A DNA stretch of 57,974 nt, taken from the NCBI GenBank assembly GCA_021805565.1, contig JAJZFA010000028.1, forward strand, positions 1 through 57,974, in the 5' to 3' direction. The notes under the pieces were generated by a model. That model was not told the origin of the DNA. It saw only the letters and a program-made list of their open reading frames with translations, and ran no database searches. Source of the stretch: Pseudomonadota bacterium (lineage in GTDB: Bacteria; Pseudomonadota; Alphaproteobacteria; Acetobacterales; Acetobacteraceae). The position numbers and the translations under genes were made by a program. Shown here in pieces: positions 45,562-54,910 of the stretch (its first letter is position 1; each line of letters opens with the position of its first letter).

Positions 45562-46071
45562 ATGAAACACTGGACCCTTGCCCTTCTGCTTGGCACCACC
45601 CTGCTGGGCGCCTGTTCGACCGCCGATGATTCCAAAACCGCCAATGGATCGGGCGGCACCGGCAGCGGAGCGGACAACGGTTCGGGCGGTTCCGGCAGGC
45701 CGGGCCATGCCGTGCCTGGCAGTCAGGAAGACCTGGCGCAATCTGCCGTCGACCGGATATTTTTCGAGACCGACCGCAACAGCCTGACGTCCCAGGCGGC
45801 GGCAACGCTCGACCATCAGGCCGCGTGGCTGCAACAATATCCCCAGGTCAATGTCTGGGTGGCCGGCAATTGCGACGAGCGCGGGACCGAAGAATACAAC
45901 CTTGCACTTGGACAGCACCGAGCGAATGCCGATCGCGATTATTTGGTGGCACATGGTGTTCAGCGGAGCCGGATCGAGACCATCAGCTATGGCAAATCCC
46001 GTCCGATCGATGCGGCTTCGACCCCGGAGGCATGGGCGCAGAACAGAAACGCGATCACGTCGGTGCGATAA
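45562..46071 (+). CDS. pal: Peptidoglycan-associated lipoprotein (Pal/OmpA family)
   Basis: Outer-membrane lipoprotein of 169 residues that binds peptidoglycan and the Tol system. Signal peptide and lipobox LLGAC (Cys18), then a Gly/Ser-rich linker (about 28-52), and the OmpA-like domain: VDRIFFETDRNSLTSQA, VWVAGNCDERGTEEYNLALGQHRANADRDYL, ISYGKSRPI and the final NRNAITSVR, typical of acetobacteria. The usual tolB/tolQ neighbours are not here. Confidence 0.94.
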   Translation: MKHWTLALLLGTTLLGACSTADDSKTANGSGGTGSGADNGSGGSGRPGHAVPGSQEDLAQSAVDRIFFETDRNSLTSQAAATLDHQAAWLQQYPQVNVWVAGNCDERGTEEYNLALGQHRANADRDYLVAHGVQRSRIETISYGKSRPIDAASTPEAWAQNRNAITSVR

Positions 46072-46229
46072 CCTCTGGCTTTGACGCCTGGAAGGGCGGG
46101 CTGGGGTGGTTATTATATCTTAATGGTAATAAAAAGTCCGCGACACGGGCTATCGCGGCCCATCGCGAAGCCGGATGAAATAATATGAAATCGGGCCTTA
46201 CGTTAACCGTCTGGTAACTGTTTGGCATC

Positions 46230-48659
46230 ATGATGATTTCCCTAACGAAGGGGATTTTCATGATCCGGCTTATCGGATGCATCGCCGAGGATCATGACCC
46301 AAGGTTGATCATTCTCGCCTGCATGCTGTGTGTTTTGGCGGCAAACACCAGCGTAAGTCTGCTGGGTGGCCGTCGCGACGATAGTCGCCGTCAGCGTGCC
46401 CTCCGTTCCGCCGGGGCCGTTCTGGCGCTTGGTATTGGTGTGTGGGCGACCCATTTCATCGGAATCCTTGCCTACCGCCCCGACTTATCCATCGGTTTCG
46501 ATGGCCCGCTTTGCGTTTTGTCGCTAATCCTGGCGATTGCCGTGATCGCCGCCGCCTATACGATCGTGTCAAAGGATGACGCCACGAGGCTGCGGATCGC
46601 CGCCAGCGGGGTCATCCTGACCGCCGGAGTCGGCGCCATGCATTTTGCCGGCATGCAGGCCACGCTGATGCCGGGAACAGTCCATTACGATCTGCCGGTT
46701 GCCGCCGCGGGCCTGGGATTGGGCGCCCTGTTCGCCGTTGCCGCCATGGCAATGCTAAAGCGGCGGCGCAATGGCTGGGCAACCGTGTTTTTGACGCTGA
46801 CGGTGGTCTTCATCCATTTCATCGGCATGGGTTCGATGACGCTGGATCTCGCGGATACAATTCCGGTCGCGGCGATCGGAGTTCCACGGTCCGAACTCGC
46901 CCTCGCCGCCGGCGTGGCCGCCTTGCTGGTCATCTCGCTTACGCTGGCCGCATCCTGGTTCGACCGGCATGTCGCCAGCCGGTTTGCCCGGGAAGCAAGG
47001 CGGTTCAGAACGCTCGCCGATACCACCTTCGAGGGGCTTATTTTTGAGCATAACGGCCAGATCGTCGATACCAATCGTGCGATGTGCGAGCTGGCCGGCG
47101 CGGAGGCCGCATCGCTGATCGGCCGGCCTTTGTCGGCCCTGCTGCCGGGGGTGTGCCCTGGGCGAAGCGATCACGGCAGTTCCGTCGAATGCGTTGTGCA
47201 AAGGCCGGACGGCCGCACGGTCACCGTCGAAGTGCTGTGGCGGAGCGGCCCGGACCAGGGCGAGCGCGTGGTGGCGGTTCGCGACATCTCCCACGAAAAA
47301 GCCATCGAGGGCCGGATCGAGCGGATGGTTCGGTTCGATCCGCTGACCGGCCTGGCGAACCGGGAATTGTTCGATGAGCTATTGCACAAAGCTATTGCTA
47401 TGTCCGACCGGACCGCCGTCGGACTTGCGCTGCTGTACATCGATCTCGACCGGTTCGAGAGCATCGACGAAGACCTTGGACATGTCGTGGCGGAAGAGGT
47501 TCTGATCCAGACCGCCCGGCGGCTGACCGCGACGGTTCGCGAGACAGATACTGTCGCACGGGTCGGCCGCGACGAATTCGCGATCATCCAGTCGCTGGTC
47601 GATCAACCCGGCGGGGCGGCGGCCCTGGCCGACCGGATCGTCGCCGAGATCGTGCTTCCCCTGGCGATCGACGGTCACGCGATTTCGGTGACCGCGAGTG
47701 TCGGCGTCGCGTTGTATCCTGCGAACGGGACACGGGCGGCCGATCTGATCAAGAACGCCGTCCTGGCCGTGCGTCAGGCAAAGCATGACGGCCGCGGCCG
47801 CTGGCGGTATTTCGAGCCGGGCATGGACCTGCTGCTGCGCAAGAAGCGATCGCTGGAGCACGATCTGCGTATCGCGCTGAGGGACGACGAATTCAGCCTG
47901 AACTTCCAGCCGTTCGTCGAGACCGCGACCCTGAATGTCGTCGGCTATGAGGCACTGCTGCGGTGGGATCACCCCGAACGGGGCCGTATTTCGCCCGCCG
48001 ATTTTATCCCGCTCGCCGAGGAATGCGGCCTGATCGTCCAGATTGGAAGCTGGGTGCTGTCTGCCGCCTGCGCCGAGGCCATGTCGTGGGACGAGCCGCT
48101 GATCGTTTCGGTCAATCTGTCGCCGGCCCAGTTCCTGCAGCCAGGCATCGTGAACACGGTGGCGGATGTGTTGCAGCAAACCGGCCTGCCGCCCAACCGG
48201 CTGGAACTGGAGATCACCGAGGGCACCCTGATGGAAGACACCCAGAATGCTCTCGAAATTCTGACATCCCTCAAGGCGCTTGGCCTGAAAATCGCGATGG
48301 ACGATTTCGGGACCGGCTATTCCAGCCTCGGTTATCTGCGAAAATTTCCGTTCGACAAGATCAAGATCGATCGCAGCTTCATCAGCGACGTGGAAGACGA
48401 TACGGAAGCCGAAACCATCGTGCAGGCGATCATCGCCATGAGCCGGAGCCTGCGGCTGGATGTCACGGCCGAGGGCGTGGAAACCAAGCAGCAACTGTCC
48501 ATGCTGCGGGCCCTGGGCTGCAATTATGCGCAGGGCTATTTGCTGGGCCGCCCGCGCAGCGCCGGCCAACTCGATCTGCATGGCGGCAAACAGCGGTGGA
48601 TGGTCATCGACCATGCCGGGTCGCGCGTGGTAACGTCGCCAGCCGCGCGATCCGCATAA
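46230..48659 (+). CDS. Membrane sensor with MHYT, PAS, GGDEF and EAL domains
   Basis: An 809-residue c-di-GMP signalling protein. The N-terminal 250 residues hold seven helices with MHYT-type motifs (THFIGILAY, MHFAGMQA, IHFIGMGSM), a fold thought to bind copper and sense oxygen, CO or NO. A PAS domain covers about 250-375. The GGDEF domain (about 375-540) is altered: the signature reads GRDEF, and DLDRFESIDEDLGH lacks the usual FK and ND, so diguanylate cyclase activity is doubtful. The EAL domain has its catalytic residues (GYEALLRW, VNLSPAQF, DDFGTGYSSLGYLRKFP, AEGVET), so phosphodiesterase activity is expected. Start: ATG at 46230, or ATG at 46260 with a good hydrophobic start. Confidence 0.92.
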   Translation: MMISLTKGIFMIRLIGCIAEDHDPRLIILACMLCVLAANTSVSLLGGRRDDSRRQRALRSAGAVLALGIGVWATHFIGILAYRPDLSIGFDGPLCVLSLILAIAVIAAAYTIVSKDDATRLRIAASGVILTAGVGAMHFAGMQATLMPGTVHYDLPVAAAGLGLGALFAVAAMAMLKRRRNGWATVFLTLTVVFIHFIGMGSMTLDLADTIPVAAIGVPRSELALAAGVAALLVISLTLAASWFDRHVASRFAREARRFRTLADTTFEGLIFEHNGQIVDTNRAMCELAGAEAASLIGRPLSALLPGVCPGRSDHGSSVECVVQRPDGRTVTVEVLWRSGPDQGERVVAVRDISHEKAIEGRIERMVRFDPLTGLANRELFDELLHKAIAMSDRTAVGLALLYIDLDRFESIDEDLGHVVAEEVLIQTARRLTATVRETDTVARVGRDEFAIIQSLVDQPGGAAALADRIVAEIVLPLAIDGHAISVTASVGVALYPANGTRAADLIKNAVLAVRQAKHDGRGRWRYFEPGMDLLLRKKRSLEHDLRIALRDDEFSLNFQPFVETATLNVVGYEALLRWDHPERGRISPADFIPLAEECGLIVQIGSWVLSAACAEAMSWDEPLIVSVNLSPAQFLQPGIVNTVADVLQQTGLPPNRLELEITEGTLMEDTQNALEILTSLKALGLKIAMDDFGTGYSSLGYLRKFPFDKIKIDRSFISDVEDDTEAETIVQAIIAMSRSLRLDVTAEGVETKQQLSMLRALGCNYAQGYLLGRPRSAGQLDLHGGKQRWMVIDHAGSRVVTSPAARSA

Positions 48660-48774
48660 CGTCGGCCTAGCCTCTTCCCATTTGCATACCAGACACGATC
48701 TCCATCGAACCGTCATCGATTTGTCCGCGGACGGGCAAACATCGTAGGATCTGGCAGTTTGGAGGCATTCCATA

Positions 48775-49953
48775 ATGCATCGTACGCGAAAGGCGGCGGT
48801 CATCGACAGTGTGCTGGCCGCGTCTGTCGGGCCGGCTAAAATCGCCGGTCTGGTGGCTGCCGCGGCCAGCGACAGCGGTGTGATCTATCAATCTGCTTTC
48901 GGGCGCCGGGATGCATCCCTGCCGCCGCCGATGACGACCGATTCGATTTTCCGGATTGCATCGATGACCAAGACGATCACCGCCGCCGCCGCAATGCAGA
49001 TGGTCGAGCAGGATAAACTGTCGCTTGACCAGCCAGCCAAGGACATTTTTCCCCTGCTCGCCGCCACCAAGGTTCTGCTCGGATTCGATGCCAATGGCAT
49101 TCCCCTCATGCGATCCCCGCGCACCCCGATCACTCTGCGCAACCTGCTGACCCACACCGCCGGGTTCGTTTACGATACCTGGAACGAAGAACTGAACCGC
49201 TATGCCGCGCTTACCGATCTTCCCGCCTGCCGCACCGGACGGCTGGAAGCGCTGACCGCCCCGTTGAACTTCGACCCAGGGGAGCGTTGGGAATACGGTA
49301 TCAATATCGATATCGTCGGCCGCATGGTGGAACTGGCGAGCGGCCTCGATCTCGAAACCTACATGCAACGGCATATCTTCCAGCCGCTCGGTATGTCCGA
49401 CACAAGCTTCATCCAGCGTCCGGAGTGGGACAATCGTCTGACGGCGATCCACGCCCGTCAGGCCGATGGATCGCTGCACCCGATGCCCCAGGCGCCAGCC
49501 GTGACCGGGCGGGAATTCTTCCCCGGCGGCGGAGGGCTGTTCGCCACGGCGCCGGATTACCTGCAATTCCTGCGCGCGCTGATGAACGGCGGGGAACGCG
49601 GCGGCAACCGCATCCTGCAGCCGGAAACCGTGGCGCTTATGTTTCAGAACCACATTGGCGATCTGGAGGTGCGTCCGCTGCCCACCTTCAATCCGGCGCT
49701 GTCCAATCCTGTCGATCTGTTTCCCGGCATGGTGAAGAAATGGGGCCTGAGCTTCCTGATCAACACCGAACCCGGCCACGCCGGGCGCAGTGCCGGCAGC
49801 GTGGCGTGGGCGGGTTTGAACAATACATATTATTGGCTGGACCCAGCGAAGAAGGTCGCCGGTGTCTTGATGACTCAAACCTTGCCGTTCGCGGACCCAA
49901 CCGTGCTCGACACTCTGGATGCGTTCGAACGTGTGGTTTACAATGGGGTGTGA
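48775..49953 (+). CDS. Serine hydrolase, beta-lactamase family
   Basis: A 392-residue protein with the same fold as the gene at 42152 but clearly different in sequence. SxxK is SMTK in FRIASMTKTITAAAAMQMVEQ; the second motif is YGI in WEYGINIDIVGRMVELASG; and VAWAGLNNTYYWLDPAKK occupies the third motif. A GREFFPGGGGLFATAPDYLQFLRAL segment is typical of EstB-like esterases. No signal peptide, so it is probably a cytoplasmic esterase. The two genes are 5.4 kb apart and I see no sign of a recent duplication. Confidence 0.9.
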   Translation: MHRTRKAAVIDSVLAASVGPAKIAGLVAAAASDSGVIYQSAFGRRDASLPPPMTTDSIFRIASMTKTITAAAAMQMVEQDKLSLDQPAKDIFPLLAATKVLLGFDANGIPLMRSPRTPITLRNLLTHTAGFVYDTWNEELNRYAALTDLPACRTGRLEALTAPLNFDPGERWEYGINIDIVGRMVELASGLDLETYMQRHIFQPLGMSDTSFIQRPEWDNRLTAIHARQADGSLHPMPQAPAVTGREFFPGGGGLFATAPDYLQFLRALMNGGERGGNRILQPETVALMFQNHIGDLEVRPLPTFNPALSNPVDLFPGMVKKWGLSFLINTEPGHAGRSAGSVAWAGLNNTYYWLDPAKKVAGVLMTQTLPFADPTVLDTLDAFERVVYNGV

Positions 49954-50097
49954 TCGCGTCCGGCGTCGAACCTAGCCGTTGGGCGCCGTCGCCCGCGACC
50001 GAACCGCGATTCCGGCGCCGGATCGCTTTCCGAGTTGACCCGCAAAGCGGGGGACACTAGATAAGCGCCCTTCCGGCGATCGCTGCCGGGGCTCTGT

Positions 50098-50172
50098 TCG
50101 GGAGTAGCTCAGCGGTAGAGCAATCGGCTGTTAACCGATCGGTCGTAGGTTCGAATCCTACCTCCCGAGCCA
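50098..50172 (+). tRNA. tRNA-Asn (anticodon GTT)
   Basis: Complete cloverleaf: acceptor TCGGGAG pairs with CTCCCGA, D arm AGCTCAGCGGTAGAGC, anticodon stem ATCGG/CCGAT with loop CTGTTAA (anticodon at 50130-50132), T arm GTAGGTTCGAATCCTAC, discriminator G and an encoded CCA. The 3' end overlaps the stop-codon end of the convergent gene at 50158. Confidence 0.97.
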
Positions 50173-51234
50173 TTGCGGTTCTACTGTTTGGCGGGCGTTC
50201 GCCAAGTAGGTCTGGCGTTGAATTTCGGCCGCATCGCTGTGAAAGAACGTCAACAATACGTATCGATGGCCATACGTGACCGGTGCGGCGGCGTGCAATA
50301 CCGCTGTCGAGAAAATGGCTCCGCCACCCGCTGGCGGCTCATAACCATGGTCGTTGTATTCGGGAAACTGTAAAAACCCGCCCTGATAGTCCCCGGTGTT
50401 CAGGTTTACCGACAACGCGAACTGCCGGAATGCCACGTTATCGGCCGTGTTGTCGCGGTGACGGTGGAACCAGCCAGCGCCGGCATCGTAGCGCGACACC
50501 AAAATGCGGTCTGTATGCGTTACCTGTACCTGAAAAGCCTTCGCGATTTCGGGCGCGCAGCGGGCCAGCAGCAGCGTCTGTAGAACCCGGTGGAGGTCTT
50601 CGTGTGGGTCGATCGGCATGTCGCGCCGGCATTTCTTGTCATGGTCCACGACGCTGCAACTATTACCCGCCGCGTCGATGCGCGCGATTTCGCCGTCGAT
50701 GGCCGGACCGCGCTCGAATCGGCCGATCAGGTCCTTGCACATCGCGGGCGGCAGCAGATTCGGCAGCATGATCGCGGGCGCGGGCTGGCACACCATGCGC
50801 GGCGCTTCGTTCGGCAGGGTATCGAGGCAATCCAGGCAAGCGGCGACCGGATCGGCCGCCAGTGCGGGATCGGTTCGCGACGCGAGCCGCGCATTGCGGT
50901 CGATCACCAGCACCGCCGCATCGTGTGCCCCGATGCCGCAACGCGCCAGAAACGCGCCGCAATCCACGATGCGGACCCCTCCCGCGAGACCGTCGCATAG
51001 CCATAGCGGGTTATCGTCCACCAAAAGCAGCACATCGGCATTGCGTCCGGAAAACAGGTCCAGCCGTGACGCGAAGGCGCCGATGGCGGGGCGCAGGCCG
51101 GCGACCGCTTCGGCCCCGGCCAGGATCAGCACCGCCGCCCGGCCATATTGTTCTTCGGAGGAATAAAACGTCTGGACCGAATCCATGCCGTAACAGGGCG
51201 GCAGTCGGTCGCCGGCCGAAACAATGGCGTTCAT
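50158..51234 (-). CDS. Redoxin-like plus 2OG-Fe(II) oxygenase fusion
   Basis: A 358-residue protein in two parts. Residues 1-150 resemble a peroxiredoxin-type fold (GDRLPPCYGMDSVQTFYSSEEQYGRAAVLILAGA), with Cys14 but not in the usual TxxC context, so activity is unclear. Residues 150-358 are a prolyl-4-hydroxylase-like dioxygenase: H259-R-D261 in WFHRHRDN, H314 in VLHAAAPV, and the 2OG-binding R324. Fe(II) ligands are thus complete. The ATG overlaps the stop of the FkbH-like gene by 4 bases, so they are coupled. The last residues lie inside the tRNA-Asn gene on the other strand. Confidence 0.82.
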   Translation of the reverse strand: MNAIVSAGDRLPPCYGMDSVQTFYSSEEQYGRAAVLILAGAEAVAGLRPAIGAFASRLDLFSGRNADVLLLVDDNPLWLCDGLAGGVRIVDCGAFLARCGIGAHDAAVLVIDRNARLASRTDPALAADPVAACLDCLDTLPNEAPRMVCQPAPAIMLPNLLPPAMCKDLIGRFERGPAIDGEIARIDAAGNSCSVVDHDKKCRRDMPIDPHEDLHRVLQTLLLARCAPEIAKAFQVQVTHTDRILVSRYDAGAGWFHRHRDNTADNVAFRQFALSVNLNTGDYQGGFLQFPEYNDHGYEPPAGGGAIFSTAVLHAAAPVTYGHRYVLLTFFHSDAAEIQRQTYLANARQTVEPQWLGR

Positions 51235-53351
51235 GCGGCGGCTCGCTCCGGATGGGGCAGGGTCCAGATGCCGTCCCCGGTTTCGGTAAATCCGTTGTCG
51301 CGATAGACGTGCCGCACCGGCAGATTGCGGCCGGTCGGCACGATCGTCGCCGACAGGCCGGGCACCGACCGGACGATTTCGGCCAGCAAGGCGCGTTCGC
51401 CGCCCAGGCCGATGACGCGGCAGCTCAATACCAGATTTTGGATGGTTCCCGCCGCGATTACCGCCGCGCCGACCAGGCCGTGATCGGTCAGGCGATCGCG
51501 CATGCGCAGGATGAACAGGCCCTGGGCGGCCGCGGCGGCCGACAGATCTGGCAACGTAAAGACGCGGCCGGTCGCGTTGAACTGAGTGGTGCGGGCCAGC
51601 AATTCCTGGACACGTTCCAGCACCGGAGCGGTCGCGGTTTCCCGCGTGGGCCGCTCGACCGTGGCGACCACGTTTAGGGAGGCGACGAAGGCCGCGTCGT
51701 CGCCGAACGCGGCGCGCATCCTGGCATGATCGCGTTGCGCCTTGACCAGATCGCTCCGCGCACCGGCTTCCTGGGTTATGCGAACCGGTTGCAGGCTGGG
51801 GTCTGTCAGCAAGGTGCGCCGTAGCGAGAACAGGTCGTCGCCGAGTACCGCGACATCTGGAAGGGCCTGGCGCACGCGTTCACGCTCCCGGGGGCTGTCG
51901 TCGATGAACACGAAGGCGCTTGGGGGAAATCCGAGTTCGGCGGCGATGGACGCGATATTGGCGGCCTTGTCGTCCCAGCCGATCCGCATGGCGGCAAAAT
52001 GATCCGGCAGCAGCAGCCGGTGGCGCGGGTAGGCCTGGGTATAGCGCCACAGCGCGCGCACCGTGGCTTCATCGTTCTTGCTGACGCAGGCCAGCAGAAT
52101 GCCGCGCCGGCGCAACGTGCGCAGCGCCTCATGAATGCCGAAATACAGGCCGATATAGGAATTGGGGCCGCCAATTTCGGGCGACCAGGCGAAGGGACTG
52201 CCGGTTTCGGCCAGAACGCCGGGCCACAACACACCGTCGAGATCGACGATCACGCATTTCTTTTGATTCAGGCCCAGTACGATGCTGAGTGTGTCCATAT
52301 GTACACGCGCCATCGCGGCTTCCCGGCGATAGGGGTCGCCGCCGACGCTGGCGGCCAGCGATTCCATATTGGGGAACTGGTTGTGCACCGCGGCCAGTTC
52401 CGCGGCCGGCCGTTGCAGCATCCAGCCAGAGGAGCCGAAATGGGTGAACGACACCAGCCCATCGTCCAGCAAAGCCGCGCTGCCGGCGGCGTTCAGCGTG
52501 GCGGCGACATCCACCAGATGTACATCGGAAAAGTCTTCCACCGCCCGCGCCAGCGCCAGATTGGCGGCCCTGAAGCGGTTGCGGTGGCTGTGGATGCCGC
52601 GATCGGCGAATCCCAGCGGTTGCAGGGTGGGTTCCGGCAGGCCGTCGATCAGGATCGGCGCGGGTGTTATGGCCCGCAGCTTCGTCACCATGGCGGTTAC
52701 CGCCTGGACATAAACGGCCGCCGGATCGCCGTTATGGTGTTCGGGGTCGCCGGTCGCGATGGCGTGGCGGGCCTGGAGGGCACCGACGATGATCGCGTCG
52801 TGGGGGCGGTCGCGGGCCAGTTCGGTGTCGGCGGCGAACGACGCGGCGGCCCGCAGGTCTATTCCGCGTCCGGCCGCGTCCCGGCGCAGGAAATCGGTTT
52901 CCATCTGCACGTCGCAGTCCCCGAGCAGAAGGATGTCGAGGCGGCGTTGGAAGGCGGCGGGTTCGGTAAGGGTGTGCGGCGATTGAACCGACCAGTACGG
53001 GTGCGATCCTTCCATCCGGACGCGGCGGTAGCGGTCGAGCTGGGTGGCGGGGTCGGTGCCTTGTAGGTCGCGGACGACGGCGGCGTGTTCGGCATCGGGC
53101 GGCAGATCGGTCAGGATACCGCGGTCTTTCAGCGTGTCGGCGCAGGCGCGAATGGTGGCTTGGTCTGTCCCCAGCATGCAGGCCAGAACGGGTAGCGCGG
53201 CGGCTAGATCGCGCGGTTCATCGAACCATGCGATCAGCCGGGCGACATCGGGGGTGACGGTGACGCGAGCCTGGCTGACGGCATGCACGGCTATCGCGCT
53301 GGCGGAGGTCAGGTCGAACACATGGACGAAAGCGGATCGGCGCAGGGACAT
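51231..53351 (-). CDS. FkbH-like HAD-IIIC protein with N-terminal winged-helix-like domain
   Basis: A 706-residue protein. About 25-85 looks like a winged-helix domain (VTPDVARLIAWFDEP, DTLKDRGIL). A long middle region (135-340) resembles the SGNH-like part of FkbH proteins (DILLLGDCDVQMETDFLRR). The HAD domain begins near 366: D370-L-D372-G-V-L-W-P-G, then VSKNDEATV and VFIDDSPRERERV, so the phosphatase residues are kept. The C-terminal 140 residues look like a GNAT fold (LFILRMRDRLTDHGLVGAAVI). FkbH enzymes load glycerate onto acyl carrier proteins, but no ACP or polyketide gene is near. First gene of a two-gene operon. Confidence 0.85.
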   Translation of the reverse strand: MSLRRSAFVHVFDLTSASAIAVHAVSQARVTVTPDVARLIAWFDEPRDLAAALPVLACMLGTDQATIRACADTLKDRGILTDLPPDAEHAAVVRDLQGTDPATQLDRYRRVRMEGSHPYWSVQSPHTLTEPAAFQRRLDILLLGDCDVQMETDFLRRDAAGRGIDLRAAASFAADTELARDRPHDAIIVGALQARHAIATGDPEHHNGDPAAVYVQAVTAMVTKLRAITPAPILIDGLPEPTLQPLGFADRGIHSHRNRFRAANLALARAVEDFSDVHLVDVAATLNAAGSAALLDDGLVSFTHFGSSGWMLQRPAAELAAVHNQFPNMESLAASVGGDPYRREAAMARVHMDTLSIVLGLNQKKCVIVDLDGVLWPGVLAETGSPFAWSPEIGGPNSYIGLYFGIHEALRTLRRRGILLACVSKNDEATVRALWRYTQAYPRHRLLLPDHFAAMRIGWDDKAANIASIAAELGFPPSAFVFIDDSPRERERVRQALPDVAVLGDDLFSLRRTLLTDPSLQPVRITQEAGARSDLVKAQRDHARMRAAFGDDAAFVASLNVVATVERPTRETATAPVLERVQELLARTTQFNATGRVFTLPDLSAAAAAQGLFILRMRDRLTDHGLVGAAVIAAGTIQNLVLSCRVIGLGGERALLAEIVRSVPGLSATIVPTGRNLPVRHVYRDNGFTETGDGIWTLPHPERAAA

Positions 53352-53410
53352 GGATGCGGACTTCGCGCGGTGGTGTCGTTGCGTTGTCGCAGGTATTTCT
53401 TACCAGATCG

Positions 53411-54823
53411 TTAACGCGCGTTTGGTTGATGTGGGGGGGCGGATTTCGAGTTTGGTTTGGCGCCGCCGCATGGGTTGTTCGCCAGGGGGGGGGAGTGGCC
53501 GGGCCGTTTGGGGGGCGGCTTCGGTACGGCGATGCTGTCGTTTCTTACCAGAAATTCAGCCGAAGTACGCAATGAAGTCCCTGGATCGGCGCCATAGCGT
53601 GCGATCATCGGCTCAAAAGCGCGCAGAACCACTGTTGTCAGGAATCCGCTAGAAAAGCCGGCCAGCATATTGGGAATGAGTTTGGCCAGCGGGAAAACGT
53701 AAACCTCGGCGCGGGCACCAAGCAGGATGACCAGTGCGAATTCGGTCGAGGTCCGGGCGATGGCAGCGACAAGCCCGAGAAAGCAATAGCCCAGCGCCCA
53801 GCGCGGCAAGTACCGGACGAGCGGAACTCCGAGATCGATCACGATGCCGGGCGCGGTATGTTTAAGCACCTCCAGCAAACCGAGCCGCCCGTCGCCTTGC
53901 ATGAAGCCGATGACACCCATGATCGACCCGACGGCGGTGGCGCCCCAGCGCGCGTGGGTCAGTCGGGCCGCCAGCACATACAGCGGGAACAGGACGACAA
54001 GTTTGTAGCCCGACGCAAACGGAATTCCGGGAAATATTTTGATGAACTTGAGGGAGGCCATGCAAAGGGCGATACCCGTCACAACCGCGACGTCCCTGGC
54101 GAGTTTCGCATCGAACGGCTGTCCGTCCGCCGGAACCGGGACCGCGCTGGCGCGATCGATATTGCGCTCGATAATGTCAACGATGAAGCTGACATCGCCG
54201 CCCACGACCTGCCGCACGATTGTTCGGAAACCGGGTCCGGGCGGTGTCTGGTTTTGGTTACCACCCCGGCCCTTGCCGCCGCCGCTTCCGCGCGGCCGGT
54301 CGCGGACCTGATCCAGCAAATTAAGGGTGCGATCGAGCGAATACACGAAGATCGGCGGTAGCCTGAACGATTCCAGGCCGGCCACCAGATCGCGACCGTT
54401 CCCCCCAAGGCGCACCAACGCCGATGCCAGCAGAAGCGTGGCGATTTGCAGGCACATCAGCCCGGCGCGATCGATCCCGCTTAGGTTCAGGGTCAATGTC
54501 CAATGAAGAAAGGACAGGGGCAAAACCAGGACCCGCGTCCGCGGGCCCGGCGTGTCGGGGGGAAGCACTGTGTATAAAATGAATAAAAATGCGAACAGCC
54601 ATTTGAAACGCGCCAACGGGCGCAATACCGCCGCCAATCCGGCGCGGGCGCGCAGTAAAAGCACGATCTGCAAAGCCAGCAGCAGGGCAAGCCCGATCCA
54701 CTGGCCCCAGCGCACCTGGATGACCGACGGCAGAAGGAAGATCGCCGCCGTGACGCCCAGCAAATAGAATACCTTCCCGCGCCCGGCCATGGATCGGTCG
54801 TGCTTTGGATCAGGGCTGTTCAT
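53411..54823 (-). CDS. Membrane protein resembling a fused ECF-transporter T and S component
   Basis: A 470-residue protein; the ATG at 54823 is preceded by GGAAGGGG. The N-terminal half (about 15-190) has five to six helices and the T-component pattern (IDRAGLMCLQIATLLLASALVRLGG, then DLVAGLESFRLPPIFVYSLDRTLNLLDQV). A Gly-rich, basic linker follows (about 190-215). The C-terminal half (about 255-435) has six helices resembling S components (FASGYKLVVLFPLYVLAARL, VLKHTAPGIVIDLGVPLVRYL). No ATPase gene is next to it. It is divergent from the molybdenum storage genes and shares their upstream region. I infer a role in molybdate or tungstate uptake; the substrate is not proven. Confidence 0.7.
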   Translation of the reverse strand: MNSPDPKHDRSMAGRGKVFYLLGVTAAIFLLPSVIQVRWGQWIGLALLLALQIVLLLRARAGLAAVLRPLARFKWLFAFLFILYTVLPPDTPGPRTRVLVLPLSFLHWTLTLNLSGIDRAGLMCLQIATLLLASALVRLGGNGRDLVAGLESFRLPPIFVYSLDRTLNLLDQVRDRPRGSGGGKGRGGNQNQTPPGPGFRTIVRQVVGGDVSFIVDIIERNIDRASAVPVPADGQPFDAKLARDVAVVTGIALCMASLKFIKIFPGIPFASGYKLVVLFPLYVLAARLTHARWGATAVGSIMGVIGFMQGDGRLGLLEVLKHTAPGIVIDLGVPLVRYLPRWALGYCFLGLVAAIARTSTEFALVILLGARAEVYVFPLAKLIPNMLAGFSSGFLTTVVLRAFEPMIARYGADPGTSLRTSAEFLVRNDSIAVPKPPPKRPGHSPPLANNPCGGAKPNSKSAPPHQPNAR

Positions 54824-54910
54824 GACGCGATCCCCTTCCAAGGACAGGGCTTGGAGCACACAGGTTCGGATAATGTCAGATTAGCCGCCGCCCTGGAACG
54901 CCGCCCCAGC

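Noticed and set aside
42152-49953. The two beta-lactamase-fold genes as antibiotic-resistance genes
   Set aside because: Neither has a signal peptide or KTG motif; EstB-like esterases explain the motifs better.
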